52,798 nucleotides of DNA from assembly GCA_002811645.1 (NCBI GenBank), contig PDIP01000033.1, positions 193,758-246,555 of the forward strand, in the 5' to 3' direction. A program made the translations under genes and the position numbers. Positions 39,707 to 49,290 of the stretch are shown here, piece after piece (the stretch's first letter is position 1; every line of letters begins with the position of its first letter). The DNA is from Corallochytrium limacisporum (taxonomy: Eukaryota > Opisthokonta). A model generated the notes under the pieces. That model ran no database searches and had not been told where the DNA came from. It saw only the letters and a list, made by a program, of their open reading frames with translations.

Positions 39707-40555
39707 ATGATGAATTCATCACCAAAGAAGTTGGTACAATTGCCTCCAAGGTTGAGTCGATGGTACCACGAAGTATGTGGCAGATCCTGGTATGAAATTG
39801 CGGACAGTGACGTAAACCAGCTGGAGCAGCCATCGCGTCGGCTACAAAGATCAGCCGCAACAGCGTCCCATTTCCAGCGCAGAAGTTCTGACGAAGACGA
39901 AGACGATCATGCCGCTGATGTGGACAATGTTGTCCGCTATGACCGCTGTTATTGTCCTTTGTGCGGTGATATACTGGACGATACCAACGACTGCACTTCG
40001 GAACCGAATCCATTCCGAAACCCAATCGGCGAAGGAAGCTCCTTGCTGCTGTGCGCTACGAATGGTAAGCCACAGGATCTGACCCCAACCTCCGGTCTGC
40101 TGCACATTGGCATCACCGATGGTGCAGGGGCACACTGCTGGAGCTACGATGCAAAGGGTATCGCCGCGGACAGCATCACAGAGCCCAACTCGCGCTGGCA
40201 GCAATCGGTGGTGATGCCGCTGGTATTCCTCCGGGATGACATTGGTGCATTCATCAATCGACGGGACATCCACGACAAGCTCTTCGCAAGGTTCGCACCA
40301 AAGCCTGTCTATGACGAGCATCGGTGGAATTGCCTGGATTTCGTTGCTGAGTGCCTTGGGCAGGTGGGCTATGAGAGCCGGGAGGAGTACGACCGATCCG
40401 CCGTGGTCGAATTGATTGCTGGCGAGGTAAACGGTGCTCTGCAGTATGTTCAAACATGCCGGGATCTGTTGGTCAATGGAGCCCCGTTTGTGGAGTCCTG
40501 GGAAGGATCTTGCGATCCCTTGGGTGCATACGCAGAGTGGTTTTCGGAGAAGTGA
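39707..40555 (+). CDS. MKRN2OS-like (UPF0632) protein
   Basis: The family is uncharacterised and known mainly from animals. From the ATG at 39707 the product is 282 aa (a TTG at 39701 is not preferred). The N-terminal 80 residues are disordered and end in an acidic tract. A CPLCGD knuckle follows near residue 88, a possible half zinc site, since only one Cys pair is seen. The core is GLLHIGITDGAGAHCWSYDAKGI, RWQQSVVMPLVFLRDD and HRWNCLDFVAECLGQVGY. The Asn-Cys and upstream His/Trp arrangement recalls an NlpC/P60-like or papain-like fold (inference). It converges on the AsnRS gene, with 147 nt between stops. Confidence 0.65.
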   Translation: MMNSSPKKLVQLPPRLSRWYHEVCGRSWYEIADSDVNQLEQPSRRLQRSAATASHFQRRSSDEDEDDHAADVDNVVRYDRCYCPLCGDILDDTNDCTSEPNPFRNPIGEGSSLLLCATNGKPQDLTPTSGLLHIGITDGAGAHCWSYDAKGIAADSITEPNSRWQQSVVMPLVFLRDDIGAFINRRDIHDKLFARFAPKPVYDEHRWNCLDFVAECLGQVGYESREEYDRSAVVELIAGEVNGALQYVQTCRDLLVNGAPFVESWEGSCDPLGAYAEWFSEK

Positions 40556-40702
40556 GATACCTGTAAATGATTTGGATTCAATACACGTCACTAGAATGTT
40601 TCTTATAGTTTACGTATTCGAAGACTCACAAGTTATAGTTATTCTAACAACAACTATCTGATTTCATTAATACACAAGTAAGACGGGGGTATTCTGAGCA
40701 CT

Positions 40703-42364
40703 TTAGGGAGTGCAACGGTGCAGGAAGCGTGGGTACATGCAGACGTCGCGAATGTGGTGTCGTCCACACAACCAGGTCAACACACGCTCCAAACCTAATC
40801 CATAGCCACCGTGAGGGCTCGATCCAAACTTGCGCTGATCGGTGTACCAGTAGTACGGTGTAGGATCAATGTCCTCGCGCTTGTAGCCTTCCATGAGCAT
40901 GTCATAGTCGAACATACGCATAGATCCACCGACAATTTCACCGACGGTTGGGATCAATACATCAACTGACTCGGTCAGGCGGGGGTCCTCCTTGTCAATC
41001 TCCATGTAGAATGATTTGATCTCCTTCGGGAAGCGGTTCAGCAGGATAGGCTCTCCGATAGTATCGGTCATGTGACGTTCCGGGGCCTCGGGAATGTCCT
41101 CTCCGAACTCGTAGAAAGTACTATCCTCCTTCTTGTAGCCGTTCTCACGGAGCCATTCGATGGCCTCTGTGTAGCGCATCCGGCGGAAGGGCTTCTGTGG
41201 CGGCTTGAAGTCCGGGTTGAGCTCCTTGATGTAGGTGGCAGCAGGCTCCATCTTCATCACGCGGTCGACTGTGTCGGTCAACAGGTGTTCCAAACGGTCC
41301 ATCAGCTCTTCAAAGGTAATAAATGGGCACTCGGCCTCAATGTGTGTGTACTCAGCCAGATGGCGACGTGTACGGCTCTGTTCAGCACGGTAGCTCTGCG
41401 CCACGCAGAAGACATCACCGAGAGAAGGAATTACGGTCTCTAGGTAGAGCTGGGAACTCTGCGTGAGATAAGCCTCCTCTCCGAAGAAATCAAACTTGAA
41501 GAGTGTGCCTCCACCCTCGCATTGGGTTTGGACCAAAGTTGGGGGCGTGACTTCGACATACGATTCCGCCTGGAAGTGGTCACGGACGGCCTTCATTAAG
41601 CTGTCGCGCACCATCAAAATCTTGGTGGTGGTCTCGCCACGAATGACCAAGTGGCGTTGGTCCAGCATGACATCGACGTGAGAGTGCTCGTTCACGACAC
41701 CCTCAGCACCGCCAGGGGGTGCGTTGGCAATAATCTCCCAGTAATCAGCAATCAGCTCGTGGCCACCCGGTGCAGACTTGCCTTCAGGCACCTGCTTGAT
41801 GGTACCACGCACCATTACAGTGGCCTCAGTCTGTACAATAAACGCATCGTAGCACTTAGCCAGGTTGTCGTTCAGCACGGTCTGCAGGTAGCCGGTGCCA
41901 TCACGCAGCACCAGGAAGAGCAGGTTTTTGCCCTGACGACGCATACGGTGGATCCAAGCACGGACCTCGACGCGCTTCCCGCGGTGACCCTCCAATGTCC
42001 TGATCTTCACGAAAGGAGCTTTGGGTAAGGAAGCGTCCTCGACCTTCTCGATCTTTTTGGCCTCCTCTAGCATGGCAGCCTCATTGGCAGCATCCTCCTG
42101 CTCCTTCTTTGCAGCCTTCTCCCGCTTTTTAAGTTCAGATTTGTAGAACTTGTCCGCCTTCTTCAGCGCCGACTTAGCAGCAGGCACCCACTTGTCGCCT
42201 CCCTCTTCCTTGTTCTCAACTAGGAAGGTGGGCATGGTCTCGGCACCGTGGAAACGCAGCATGGCACCCGAGATCGTCGCAAATGGCTTTGTCTCGGTAC
42301 CGTCGGCCGTGTCATCGTTGCCACCGTCGGACACATAGCATTCCTTAAGTGTAAGCTTCTCCAT
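40703..42364 (-). CDS. Cytosolic asparaginyl-tRNA synthetase
   Basis: The enzyme charges tRNA-Asn with asparagine for cytosolic translation. The 553-aa product matches eukaryotic AsnRS. An N-terminal extension (about 1-115; KECYVSDGGNDDTADGTETK, then a Lys-rich coil) is the eukaryote-specific appended domain. The OB-fold anticodon-binding domain lies at about 125-220 (RVEVRAWIHRMRRQGKNLLF). The class II core has motif 1 around VEVTPPTLVQTQCEGGGTLF, motif 2 in SYRAEQSRTRRHLAEYTHIE and motif 3 GYGLGLERVLTWL. The AsnRS-like SSQLYLE and absence of AspRS-specific insertions support Asn over Asp. The start is the first ATG in frame; an overlapping 169-codon frame upstream (42220-42729) is treated as 5' leader. 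Confidence 0.95.
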   Translation of the reverse strand: MEKLTLKECYVSDGGNDDTADGTETKPFATISGAMLRFHGAETMPTFLVENKEEGGDKWVPAAKSALKKADKFYKSELKKREKAAKKEQEDAANEAAMLEEAKKIEKVEDASLPKAPFVKIRTLEGHRGKRVEVRAWIHRMRRQGKNLLFLVLRDGTGYLQTVLNDNLAKCYDAFIVQTEATVMVRGTIKQVPEGKSAPGGHELIADYWEIIANAPPGGAEGVVNEHSHVDVMLDQRHLVIRGETTTKILMVRDSLMKAVRDHFQAESYVEVTPPTLVQTQCEGGGTLFKFDFFGEEAYLTQSSQLYLETVIPSLGDVFCVAQSYRAEQSRTRRHLAEYTHIEAECPFITFEELMDRLEHLLTDTVDRVMKMEPAATYIKELNPDFKPPQKPFRRMRYTEAIEWLRENGYKKEDSTFYEFGEDIPEAPERHMTDTIGEPILLNRFPKEIKSFYMEIDKEDPRLTESVDVLIPTVGEIVGGSMRMFDYDMLMEGYKREDIDPTPYYWYTDQRKFGSSPHGGYGLGLERVLTWLCGRHHIRDVCMYPRFLHRCTP

Positions 42365-43428
42365 CCTTCTTTCTTGTCTTTCTCGCCCTCCCGGATTAAG
42401 GATACTTTTGCTGACGTGACCTTGATTCGAAAGGTCGTATTGTCAGCATAGACGTAGTGCTTCACACCATTTTTCACCTGGCGAAACATCATTGTCACAT
42501 CCACAAATAGCTTCTCCTCTTTTCTTCCATCTAGGTCCCCAAATCTGGGCACCATCGGACAACCATCGGTCGTGACATCGACTTCGGTGGTCGTCTTGCA
42601 GATTGTTTCCCAGAGTGTCTGACCTCTGCCGCTTCCATGGGGGCCGGCGGGCATCGCGTGCTTCGCCTCCGGGGCAGGGGAGAGCGAGCACACAGCGCAA
42701 GGAGAGCAGAAGCCCCACCGCCCGGCCAAAACGCCCTGGCCCCGGCCCCCCCCCCCCGGTTCTTCGGCTGGAATTTGGTGCCTGGCTTTTGCCCCGGATT
42801 CACATGGGCCGCAGAAAAACTAACAGGCGAGAGAGACAGAGACAGAGAGACCCCCCAGTCTTGGCCCCCTTTTTCTTGCTTTACGCAGCCTTCGATCCTG
42901 GCGCCGAAAAACAAAGAAAACAAAAAAAAAAAGAAAAGAAAAGAAGGCAAGGAGAAAAAGGGAAAAACACGAGGGAACGACCGGCCTCTCTAGCGGGAAG
43001 GCACGGGAGGCGGAGGGGCCCCGGGAAGGGAAGGGCGGCGCCACAGAGAGAGAGAGAGAGAGAGGGGCCAGAGAGCGAGCGGAGGGAGGGAGCCACTGCC
43101 GTCTGGACTGTTGGGAGTTGTCGATGGACCGATTGAGATGAATCGAGGCCCTCGCAAGACGGCACAGCTTTTCGTGTCGAGCTGTATGGACGAGAGCAAA
43201 GACTGTGTAAAGGTGTTTAGGTAACCGATAACAATTATTGATCGAAGGAAACCGTGACCCTTGCCTACGGTATGTGTATGTGAAAGACTCTCGCCGTAAA
43301 GTGATCAGGTTCGAATAGCACACATAACAACGAACTGTGATGAGAAATCATACGACCAGAAAGTCAAGGAATCACTGAGATATAGGATTGCTGTGTAGTG
43401 GGGAGGAAGCAAATACCAAGAGACGACC
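42365..43428. promoter_or_regulatory. Divergent intergenic region, AsnRS and XRN1
   Basis: No gene supported. It holds GC-rich sequence at 42640-42790, a purine-rich A/G block at 42910-42970 and a GA tract at 43045-43064. Both flanking genes act in RNA metabolism or translation, so a shared promoter is conceivable. Confidence 0.45.
43045..43064. repeat. (GA)n microsatellite
   Basis: About nine GA/AG units within a purine-rich stretch. Confidence 0.9.
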
Positions 43429-46400
43429 ATGGGTGTACCAAGGCTCTTCCGTTGGCTCGTGGAGCGCTATCCCATGATCTTGCGGGATGCAAACCAGATC
43501 CCAAGTCCAGCATTTGATTGCCTCTACCTGGACTTCAATGGTGTGGTCCATAATTGTGCATATGAGAGTGATGCAGAGGGGAACACAGTCGCTCGCAGTG
43601 AAGAGGAAGTTATGCAGGCCGTGTTTGCCTACATTGAACTGCTCTTCACAATCGCTCGGCCCACGCAGTTGCTCTACATTGCTGTCGATGGCGTCGCACC
43701 GCGGGCGAAAATGAACCAACAGCGCCAGCGCCGTTTCCGTACCGCCCGCGTAGCGCAAGAATTTGAAGAGGAAATGAAGAAGGAAAAAGAGATGAAAGCG
43801 AAGAAACTTGCAGAGGCCAAGGCCAAAGGAGAAGCGGTCGACGAAACTAACGACGTAGATGAAGAGTTAGCTAACGACCCGGACAGTGGCCTCTATCCCT
43901 TCGATAGCAACTGCATCACACCGGGTACAGAATTCATGGAACGTCTGGAGGAGTACATTGAGTACTTTGTTCAGCGTAAGGTTGCAGAAGATGCGCGTTG
44001 GAAGGGTATCAAGGTCATTTTCTCGGGCCACCGCGTTCCCGGCGAGGGTGAGCACAAGATCATGGATTACATCCGCTTTCAGAAAAGCCAACCGGGCTAT
44101 AACCCTAATACTAGGCACTGTCTTTACGGGCTGGACGGTGATTTGATCATGCTCGCCTTGGCCACGCATGAACCGCACTTCTGCTTGCTGCGTGAAAAGG
44201 TCATTTTCCGGCCACGCAATATTCGGGGTGTCGATGATGAGGTGAAGACCGAGGTGACCTTCCAGCGAGCAGACAATGAGTTTCAGTACGTCTATATTGG
44301 ACTGCTGAGGGAGTATCTGGCCATGGAATTCGATGCTTTTGGAAGCGACGGTATGCAGAACCTGGAGCGCATCATTGACGATTTTGTGTTCCTATTCTTC
44401 CTGGTCGGCAACGATTTCCTGCCGCCGTTACAGCTGTCTTTGGATGGCATGGATATGTCAGTGGCCATGGAGATCTACCGTGGTCTTCGCGCTAAAGGTA
44501 TGGGCTTTGTGGTAGATGCCAGAGCCAACGTGGTGGACGAGAACGTTTTCCGTGCGTTTCTGGACGAGTTGGTCAAGAATGAAGCTGGCTTTGTCAAGGA
44601 AATTAAGCTCAAGTACGCTGCTATTGGCATCAAGACCGAACAGGAGAAGGCTGCGGAAGCGATTGAATCTGCGGAAGTGGACAAGGGGCAGACCAAGGCA
44701 GAACCCGCTGCAGATGGCGAGAAGACAGAGAGCGACGACAACAAGAGCAAGCCGTCCACAGATCCGCTTCAGGATATTGCCAATGAGATTAAGGGGGCCT
44801 TGAAGATATCTAAGAACAAGGACAGTGACAAGGCGGCTGAGGACGAGAACCCCATGGCTTACAAGGACGACTACCACGAGCTCAAGCTTCAGGGCATGCC
44901 TCGTGGCAGCAAGCAGCACGTGCGTATGATCAGTGAGTATCTGCAGGGTCTGCGCTGGATGCTGCACTACTATTACCAGGGCGTGGTGTCTTGGGGCTGG
45001 TATTACCCTTTCTTTGCCGCACCGCTGGCGTCCGATCTCATCGATTCGCTGACTGTTGTGAACAAGACAACTTTCGAGCCCGGGGTGCCTCTACTGCCGT
45101 TCCAACAGCTGCTTGGTGTCCTGCCCATGCGGAGTGAGAAATTGTTGCCCAAGCAGCTGAGTGCCCTCATGCACGGTGAGCTTGCCCAATTCTACCCTGT
45201 CGAGTATCCGATTCAAGTCGACGAAAGTGGCAAGGACTGGAAGGCGGTCGCTGTTATTCCCTTCATTGACGCCAACCGCCTTGTCGCTGCCTACGAGAAG
45301 GCCATCGAAGCCCAGGCTCTGAGCGAGAGTGAGGTCCACCGCAACACTCTAACCGGTGCTAAGCTCGTGTCTCACAATGCGGGTCAGCCCAAGGATATCA
45401 ACAGTCCTTCGCCTAAGGTCTTTCCGTCCAAAACCGGCGTATCAGTCAGTGTCAAATCATACGTCTTGCCCGCCAACCTGCGCAGATTTGACCCTACGGT
45501 GCCGTCCGGCTGCCACACGGGCCTCTTCCTGCCGCCTGCAGGCTTCCCGACGCTGCGCCAGCTCAGCTTCAAGTCCGAAGTGCGTAATGTCGGCGTCAAG
45601 GTCTTCCCACATGCATCCAAAAACCCTAGTCGTGTGATAATTCTTGAGGACGGGGACCAGCAAGCTCTCGCTGCCGCCCTCGAGCTCACCAAGGGCAATG
45701 AGGCGGCTGCCAGGGGTCACTTCGGGCAGATTGTCCGGGACCGTGTCCGAGCCTTGGCCGACGGCCTGCTTGGTCGAACCTGCTACGCCCAGTACCCATA
45801 CCACGTCGAGGCACTTGTGGATTGCATATACTACGACGGGGGCATGCTTAAGTTGTCCAAGGCCGGAAAGGTTTTGGACCAGCCTCCGGACCGCAAGTGG
45901 AACGACCTCAGTCGCGACATTACACGCGATTTTCTGCAAAAGTATGGCATTGATCTTTCCAGTGTCCGAGCGGTGCTGGGCGTGCGCCTTCTCAAGGGCT
46001 GCGGCCGCACTGTCCAAGGTGGCCAGAGCCGCGTCTTTGATGAATTCCTGCACCTCTACCCTGTACAGGCGGTGCCCGCGCTGCAGGTGCCTGAGGATCC
46101 GCGTTATATTGAACGGCCAGCGCCAGACGTTAAGCAGGCGCTGAGCCCCGGCTCGTTGGCCGTTTCACTGGATACTCGTATCTACGGTAGTCTGGCTCAC
46201 GTCCGTGAGCAAAGCGCGGACGCTACAACACTTGATGTGGACATCCGGTTCAGCCGTAGCCGCCAGGAGCGGGAAAGCGTAAGTGACTTTGCTAAGGACA
46301 CAGTCTACCTGCCCTCAGGGGAAATCGCAAGCCGCTGTGGGATCAGCCCTCTCTTTCTGGCCCGTATCACCAGCGCATTCCCTGTCAAGGTCGACGATGA

Positions 46401-47298
46401 TCACGAGGCAGACGTGGGATTAAATCTGAAGTACGCACGGCGCGAACTGGAGATCCCAGGCTACGCTCGCCGTGTGAAGAGCAAGGAACGTCAGGGCAAA
46501 TTGGTCTGGGAATTCAGCGAGCGCACTATGGAGCTTGTGCGTCGGTATAAACAGACTTTCCCTGACCTGTTTCGCGGTCTGAAGGACAAGATGCAGTCGG
46601 ACGAGCTCACGTTGAACGATCTTTTTGTGGACGAGGACGAGCACCCGATCGAGAACCCGCTCGAACGTCTGCATGAGGTCCAGCTTTTCCTGCGCGGTCT
46701 GGAGACTGTGTCACTGCCATTGCTTCCGTGTGGTAGTTCGGCTATGGACTCTGCGACACTGAACAGCCTTGTCTCTACCACCGCCGGAGAGGACATCGGT
46801 GACGGCCATGAGGACGAAGTAGTGATCGAAGTTAGCGGCGTGAAACCAGAGGAACTCTTCGTCCCCTTGGACAGCCCACTAATAACGTTTGACAGTCGGC
46901 AGCGATTTACCGTGGGGGATCGCGTAGTATGCTGTGGGCTGGGTAGTGATCTGCCCCTGGGCATCCAAGGCTATGCCATCGCCATCCACAAGGGCATGGT
47001 AGAGGTGCTGTGGGATCACACCTTCCTGACCGGTCACACGCTTCAAGGGAGAGTGCCCGCGGGCCGTGGCTCGACAGTAGATGAAGGCCTCCTGCTGAAC
47101 GTCAGTCGCAAAGAGTTCGCTGTCGACAGTCGGGCGCACATTGACCGTACCAAAGGCGCAGAACACGGCATCTTCGGGGCCGCCGACGCGGCTGGAGGTG
47201 CCAGTGGCAAGAAGAAGAAAAAGAATCGCAAAAAGGACTCCGCTCCCAAGGGTAAGAAACCTGTCGGAAACCTGTTCGATCTACTGGGGGATGAGTGA
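43429..47298 (+). CDS. XRN1: Cytoplasmic 5'-3' exoribonuclease Xrn1
   Basis: Xrn1 degrades decapped mRNA from the 5' end in the cytoplasm and P-bodies. The 1289-aa frame is intron-free. CR1 begins MGVPRLFRWLVERYPMIL; catalytic acids include Asp35 (YLDFNG), Asp87 (VDGVAP), Glu206/Glu208 (GEGEH) and Asp236/Asp238 (GLDGDL), and VGNDFLPP follows. The 5'-phosphate pocket is KMNQQRQRRFR from Lys94. An acidic/Lys-rich insert (about 405-470) separates CR1 from CR2 (LQGLRWMLHYYYQGVVSWGW). SH3-like and other Xrn1-specific domains extend to about 1250, and a Lys-rich tail ends the protein. The absence of Xrn2/Rat1 features and the SH3-like region support Xrn1. It is shorter than yeast (1528 aa) or human (about 1700 aa) Xrn1 because of a reduced C-terminus. 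Confidence 0.95.
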   Translation: MGVPRLFRWLVERYPMILRDANQIPSPAFDCLYLDFNGVVHNCAYESDAEGNTVARSEEEVMQAVFAYIELLFTIARPTQLLYIAVDGVAPRAKMNQQRQRRFRTARVAQEFEEEMKKEKEMKAKKLAEAKAKGEAVDETNDVDEELANDPDSGLYPFDSNCITPGTEFMERLEEYIEYFVQRKVAEDARWKGIKVIFSGHRVPGEGEHKIMDYIRFQKSQPGYNPNTRHCLYGLDGDLIMLALATHEPHFCLLREKVIFRPRNIRGVDDEVKTEVTFQRADNEFQYVYIGLLREYLAMEFDAFGSDGMQNLERIIDDFVFLFFLVGNDFLPPLQLSLDGMDMSVAMEIYRGLRAKGMGFVVDARANVVDENVFRAFLDELVKNEAGFVKEIKLKYAAIGIKTEQEKAAEAIESAEVDKGQTKAEPAADGEKTESDDNKSKPSTDPLQDIANEIKGALKISKNKDSDKAAEDENPMAYKDDYHELKLQGMPRGSKQHVRMISEYLQGLRWMLHYYYQGVVSWGWYYPFFAAPLASDLIDSLTVVNKTTFEPGVPLLPFQQLLGVLPMRSEKLLPKQLSALMHGELAQFYPVEYPIQVDESGKDWKAVAVIPFIDANRLVAAYEKAIEAQALSESEVHRNTLTGAKLVSHNAGQPKDINSPSPKVFPSKTGVSVSVKSYVLPANLRRFDPTVPSGCHTGLFLPPAGFPTLRQLSFKSEVRNVGVKVFPHASKNPSRVIILEDGDQQALAAALELTKGNEAAARGHFGQIVRDRVRALADGLLGRTCYAQYPYHVEALVDCIYYDGGMLKLSKAGKVLDQPPDRKWNDLSRDITRDFLQKYGIDLSSVRAVLGVRLLKGCGRTVQGGQSRVFDEFLHLYPVQAVPALQVPEDPRYIERPAPDVKQALSPGSLAVSLDTRIYGSLAHVREQSADATTLDVDIRFSRSRQERESVSDFAKDTVYLPSGEIASRCGISPLFLARITSAFPVKVDDDHEADVGLNLKYARRELEIPGYARRVKSKERQGKLVWEFSERTMELVRRYKQTFPDLFRGLKDKMQSDELTLNDLFVDEDEHPIENPLERLHEVQLFLRGLETVSLPLLPCGSSAMDSATLNSLVSTTAGEDIGDGHEDEVVIEVSGVKPEELFVPLDSPLITFDSRQRFTVGDRVVCCGLGSDLPLGIQGYAIAIHKGMVEVLWDHTFLTGHTLQGRVPAGRGSTVDEGLLLNVSRKEFAVDSRAHIDRTKGAEHGIFGAADAAGGASGKKKKKNRKKDSAPKGKKPVGNLFDLLGDE

Positions 47299-47508
47299 GG
47301 AGAGAAACACGAGAAACCAAACTTGTGAACCATGCCAAAAGTATTATTAAACGCTTGAATGGTCTGCTCTTTATGAATTATACTATCGTGAAATTGATGG
47401 CTGAAAAAAGGACTCAGTGTGTGTGAGTGTGAAGAAAACAGAACTCAATCCAAGAATTGTGGGAAGGTGGTAGAGTTTCTGATGGGAGTGGCACTTGACA
47501 CAGCACCC

Positions 47509-49290
47509 CTACGTGTCCATCGGCTCCTCCTGGCTAGTCGACGACACGTCTTCCGCCGCATTGTTACTCAGACCGTGGCAAAGTGCCAGGCTCCGGGCCC
47601 CTTCGACACCGGTAATGTAGGCACCGTGCACGGTGCCAACGTGCGCCTTGGAGCACCACTCTCCGACGAATTTAACGCGGTCCAAGCCAGCTGAATCGCG
47701 AAGTGGTCTGTTGATGATGTCGTAGTGGTCGAAGCTAGACCCGGGGCTGAGAGAAGAGTACGACCCGCGGAATAGAGGATCAGAAGCCCATCGTGTGATG
47801 TAGTAGCTTACCATATGCACGCTATTCGCTTCCTCGGCGGAAAGACAGAAAGCCTTCTTGATATCCGCATCAAACCGCTCCAGAATCTCTTCGTCGCCCA
47901 TCTGCTCCATGGCAAGTGCCTCATCACCGCCTACAAAGCCGCACAGTATTGAGTGCCCCGTCATAGGAAACATGTTTACTATCCATGGGCTAATGCCGCC
48001 CATGACGCCAAAGGCGAGGCCTTCGCCCTTCTCCGGGACACTACTACAGCTTGCCTCGGAGATGGTGGCAGTGCCGGGGGTCTTAGGGCTGGGGCATGGA
48101 GGAGCTCCATCGTTGGGCGCGGGAGAGCCGCAGAAATCAGCGGCGACGGGCCATGACGGAGTCGACGGTGACTGTGGCACCGGATGCCGCCGTGATTGAC
48201 GTATTGACATTTCATCAATTCGTGGCTGCCAGAACGGCCGATCGTAACGAACAATTATTTTGTCCAATGTGCCGAAGACCGAGTGTCCGAGACACGAAGT
48301 GAACTTGGGCGGCAGGGCCGGATCGAAAGTGACGCCGTTGTCGCTCCATGGCTGGCTCAGAGCCGTGACAGGCAGAGCGACTACCACAAAATCCGCAGAG
48401 TACGTGCGTCCTGTCGTGTCGGTGACGGTTGCACCGGATGACCCATAGCTCACGGACCTTACCGTCACCCCAAACAGAATCTCAGAGGGCGCTAGGTCGG
48501 CGGCAATCACGTCCAATATTTTCGAATACCCCCCGTGGACAAATTGATGGCCTCCTGGGAACGGTGTTTCGTCCCCAGCAACAAAATTCAGCTCCAAGCG
48601 ATCCAGTTCTTCGGCCTCGTAGAGAACTCTGGTTCTGCAAAACCACTTGATCAGTTCTTTGAAAGCCGGATCTGCGCTCATCATCTTCGGAGGCTGGCTA
48701 GATGGGAGTTCCGGTGACGTGGGCTCTGCTGTAATAGTTGCGGTGGATGCTTCTAGCAGTTCATGTTCTTCTTCACGGGCGACAATCTCTTCAATTTTTT
48801 GCCGCAGTATCCGACCGTAGCTCATATCGCAGCGTTTTTGCTGTTTGCAGGCTATACCGGTCTCCCAGACCGCCTCCTCGGCCTCTTCAAAGATCTGCTC
48901 CGCTCGGGCATACAGTTCATTATTGATCGGTCCGCATGGTGTGTTATCTGCCTTGGCCACAAATAGTGTAACCTCTTCTGGCATTTTGGAAAAGGCTGCT
49001 TTTGCCTTGAGCGTGAGATCGGTGGCTGGATTGCCGTGGAGGCCATGGATATAGTTCGCCCCCAATTCCACGTTGATGGGTTCTCGGTTCAATTGATGTT
49101 CCAAGTCCAATGCATTGAGATGCGCGCTCACCATCCGGCCACCGATTCGATCCGACGCTTCGAGGACCGTTACTCTGGCTCCAGATTTCTTTAATTCCGC
49201 CGCGGCCGCCAGACCGGAGACACCTGCTCCAAGCACCAGCGCATGCTTGGGTATCAAAGGAGAGGCTGTACACTTGAAATTCCGTGTCAT
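47509..49290 (-). CDS. FAD-dependent amine oxidase of the polyamine oxidase/LSD superfamily
   Basis: These flavoenzymes oxidise polyamines or related amines and release peroxide. The 593-aa product has the N-terminal FAD fold ALVLGAGVSGLAAAAELKKS (GAGVSG at 21-26), the GG motif RIGGR at 48-52 and GANYIHG at 77-83. Middle segments include GDETPFPGGHQFVHGGYSKI, and the C-terminal FAD segment is VGEWCSKAHVGTVHGAYITG followed by VEGARSLA. There is no SWIRM domain, so it is not a histone demethylase of LSD1 type. A Pro/Ser-rich insert near 370-420 is unusual. No signal peptide or C-terminal SKL peroxisome signal is visible. The substrate could be spermine, spermidine or N-acetyl forms. The start is the first ATG; it converges with XRN1, with 210 nt between stops. 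Confidence 0.87.
   Translation of the reverse strand: MTRNFKCTASPLIPKHALVLGAGVSGLAAAAELKKSGARVTVLEASDRIGGRMVSAHLNALDLEHQLNREPINVELGANYIHGLHGNPATDLTLKAKAAFSKMPEEVTLFVAKADNTPCGPINNELYARAEQIFEEAEEAVWETGIACKQQKRCDMSYGRILRQKIEEIVAREEEHELLEASTATITAEPTSPELPSSQPPKMMSADPAFKELIKWFCRTRVLYEAEELDRLELNFVAGDETPFPGGHQFVHGGYSKILDVIAADLAPSEILFGVTVRSVSYGSSGATVTDTTGRTYSADFVVVALPVTALSQPWSDNGVTFDPALPPKFTSCLGHSVFGTLDKIIVRYDRPFWQPRIDEMSIRQSRRHPVPQSPSTPSWPVAADFCGSPAPNDGAPPCPSPKTPGTATISEASCSSVPEKGEGLAFGVMGGISPWIVNMFPMTGHSILCGFVGGDEALAMEQMGDEEILERFDADIKKAFCLSAEEANSVHMVSYYITRWASDPLFRGSYSSLSPGSSFDHYDIINRPLRDSAGLDRVKFVGEWCSKAHVGTVHGAYITGVEGARSLALCHGLSNNAAEDVSSTSQEEPMDT

Noticed and set aside
42220-42729. 169-codon frame overlapping the AsnRS start
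   Set aside because: Overlaps the certain AsnRS coding sequence in another frame and resembles nothing known; treated as 5' leader.
43300-43330. GGTTCGAAT resembling a tRNA B box
   Set aside because: The flanks do not form a T-arm stem and no A box or cloverleaf can be drawn. Similar TTCGA hits elsewhere were rejected for the same reason.
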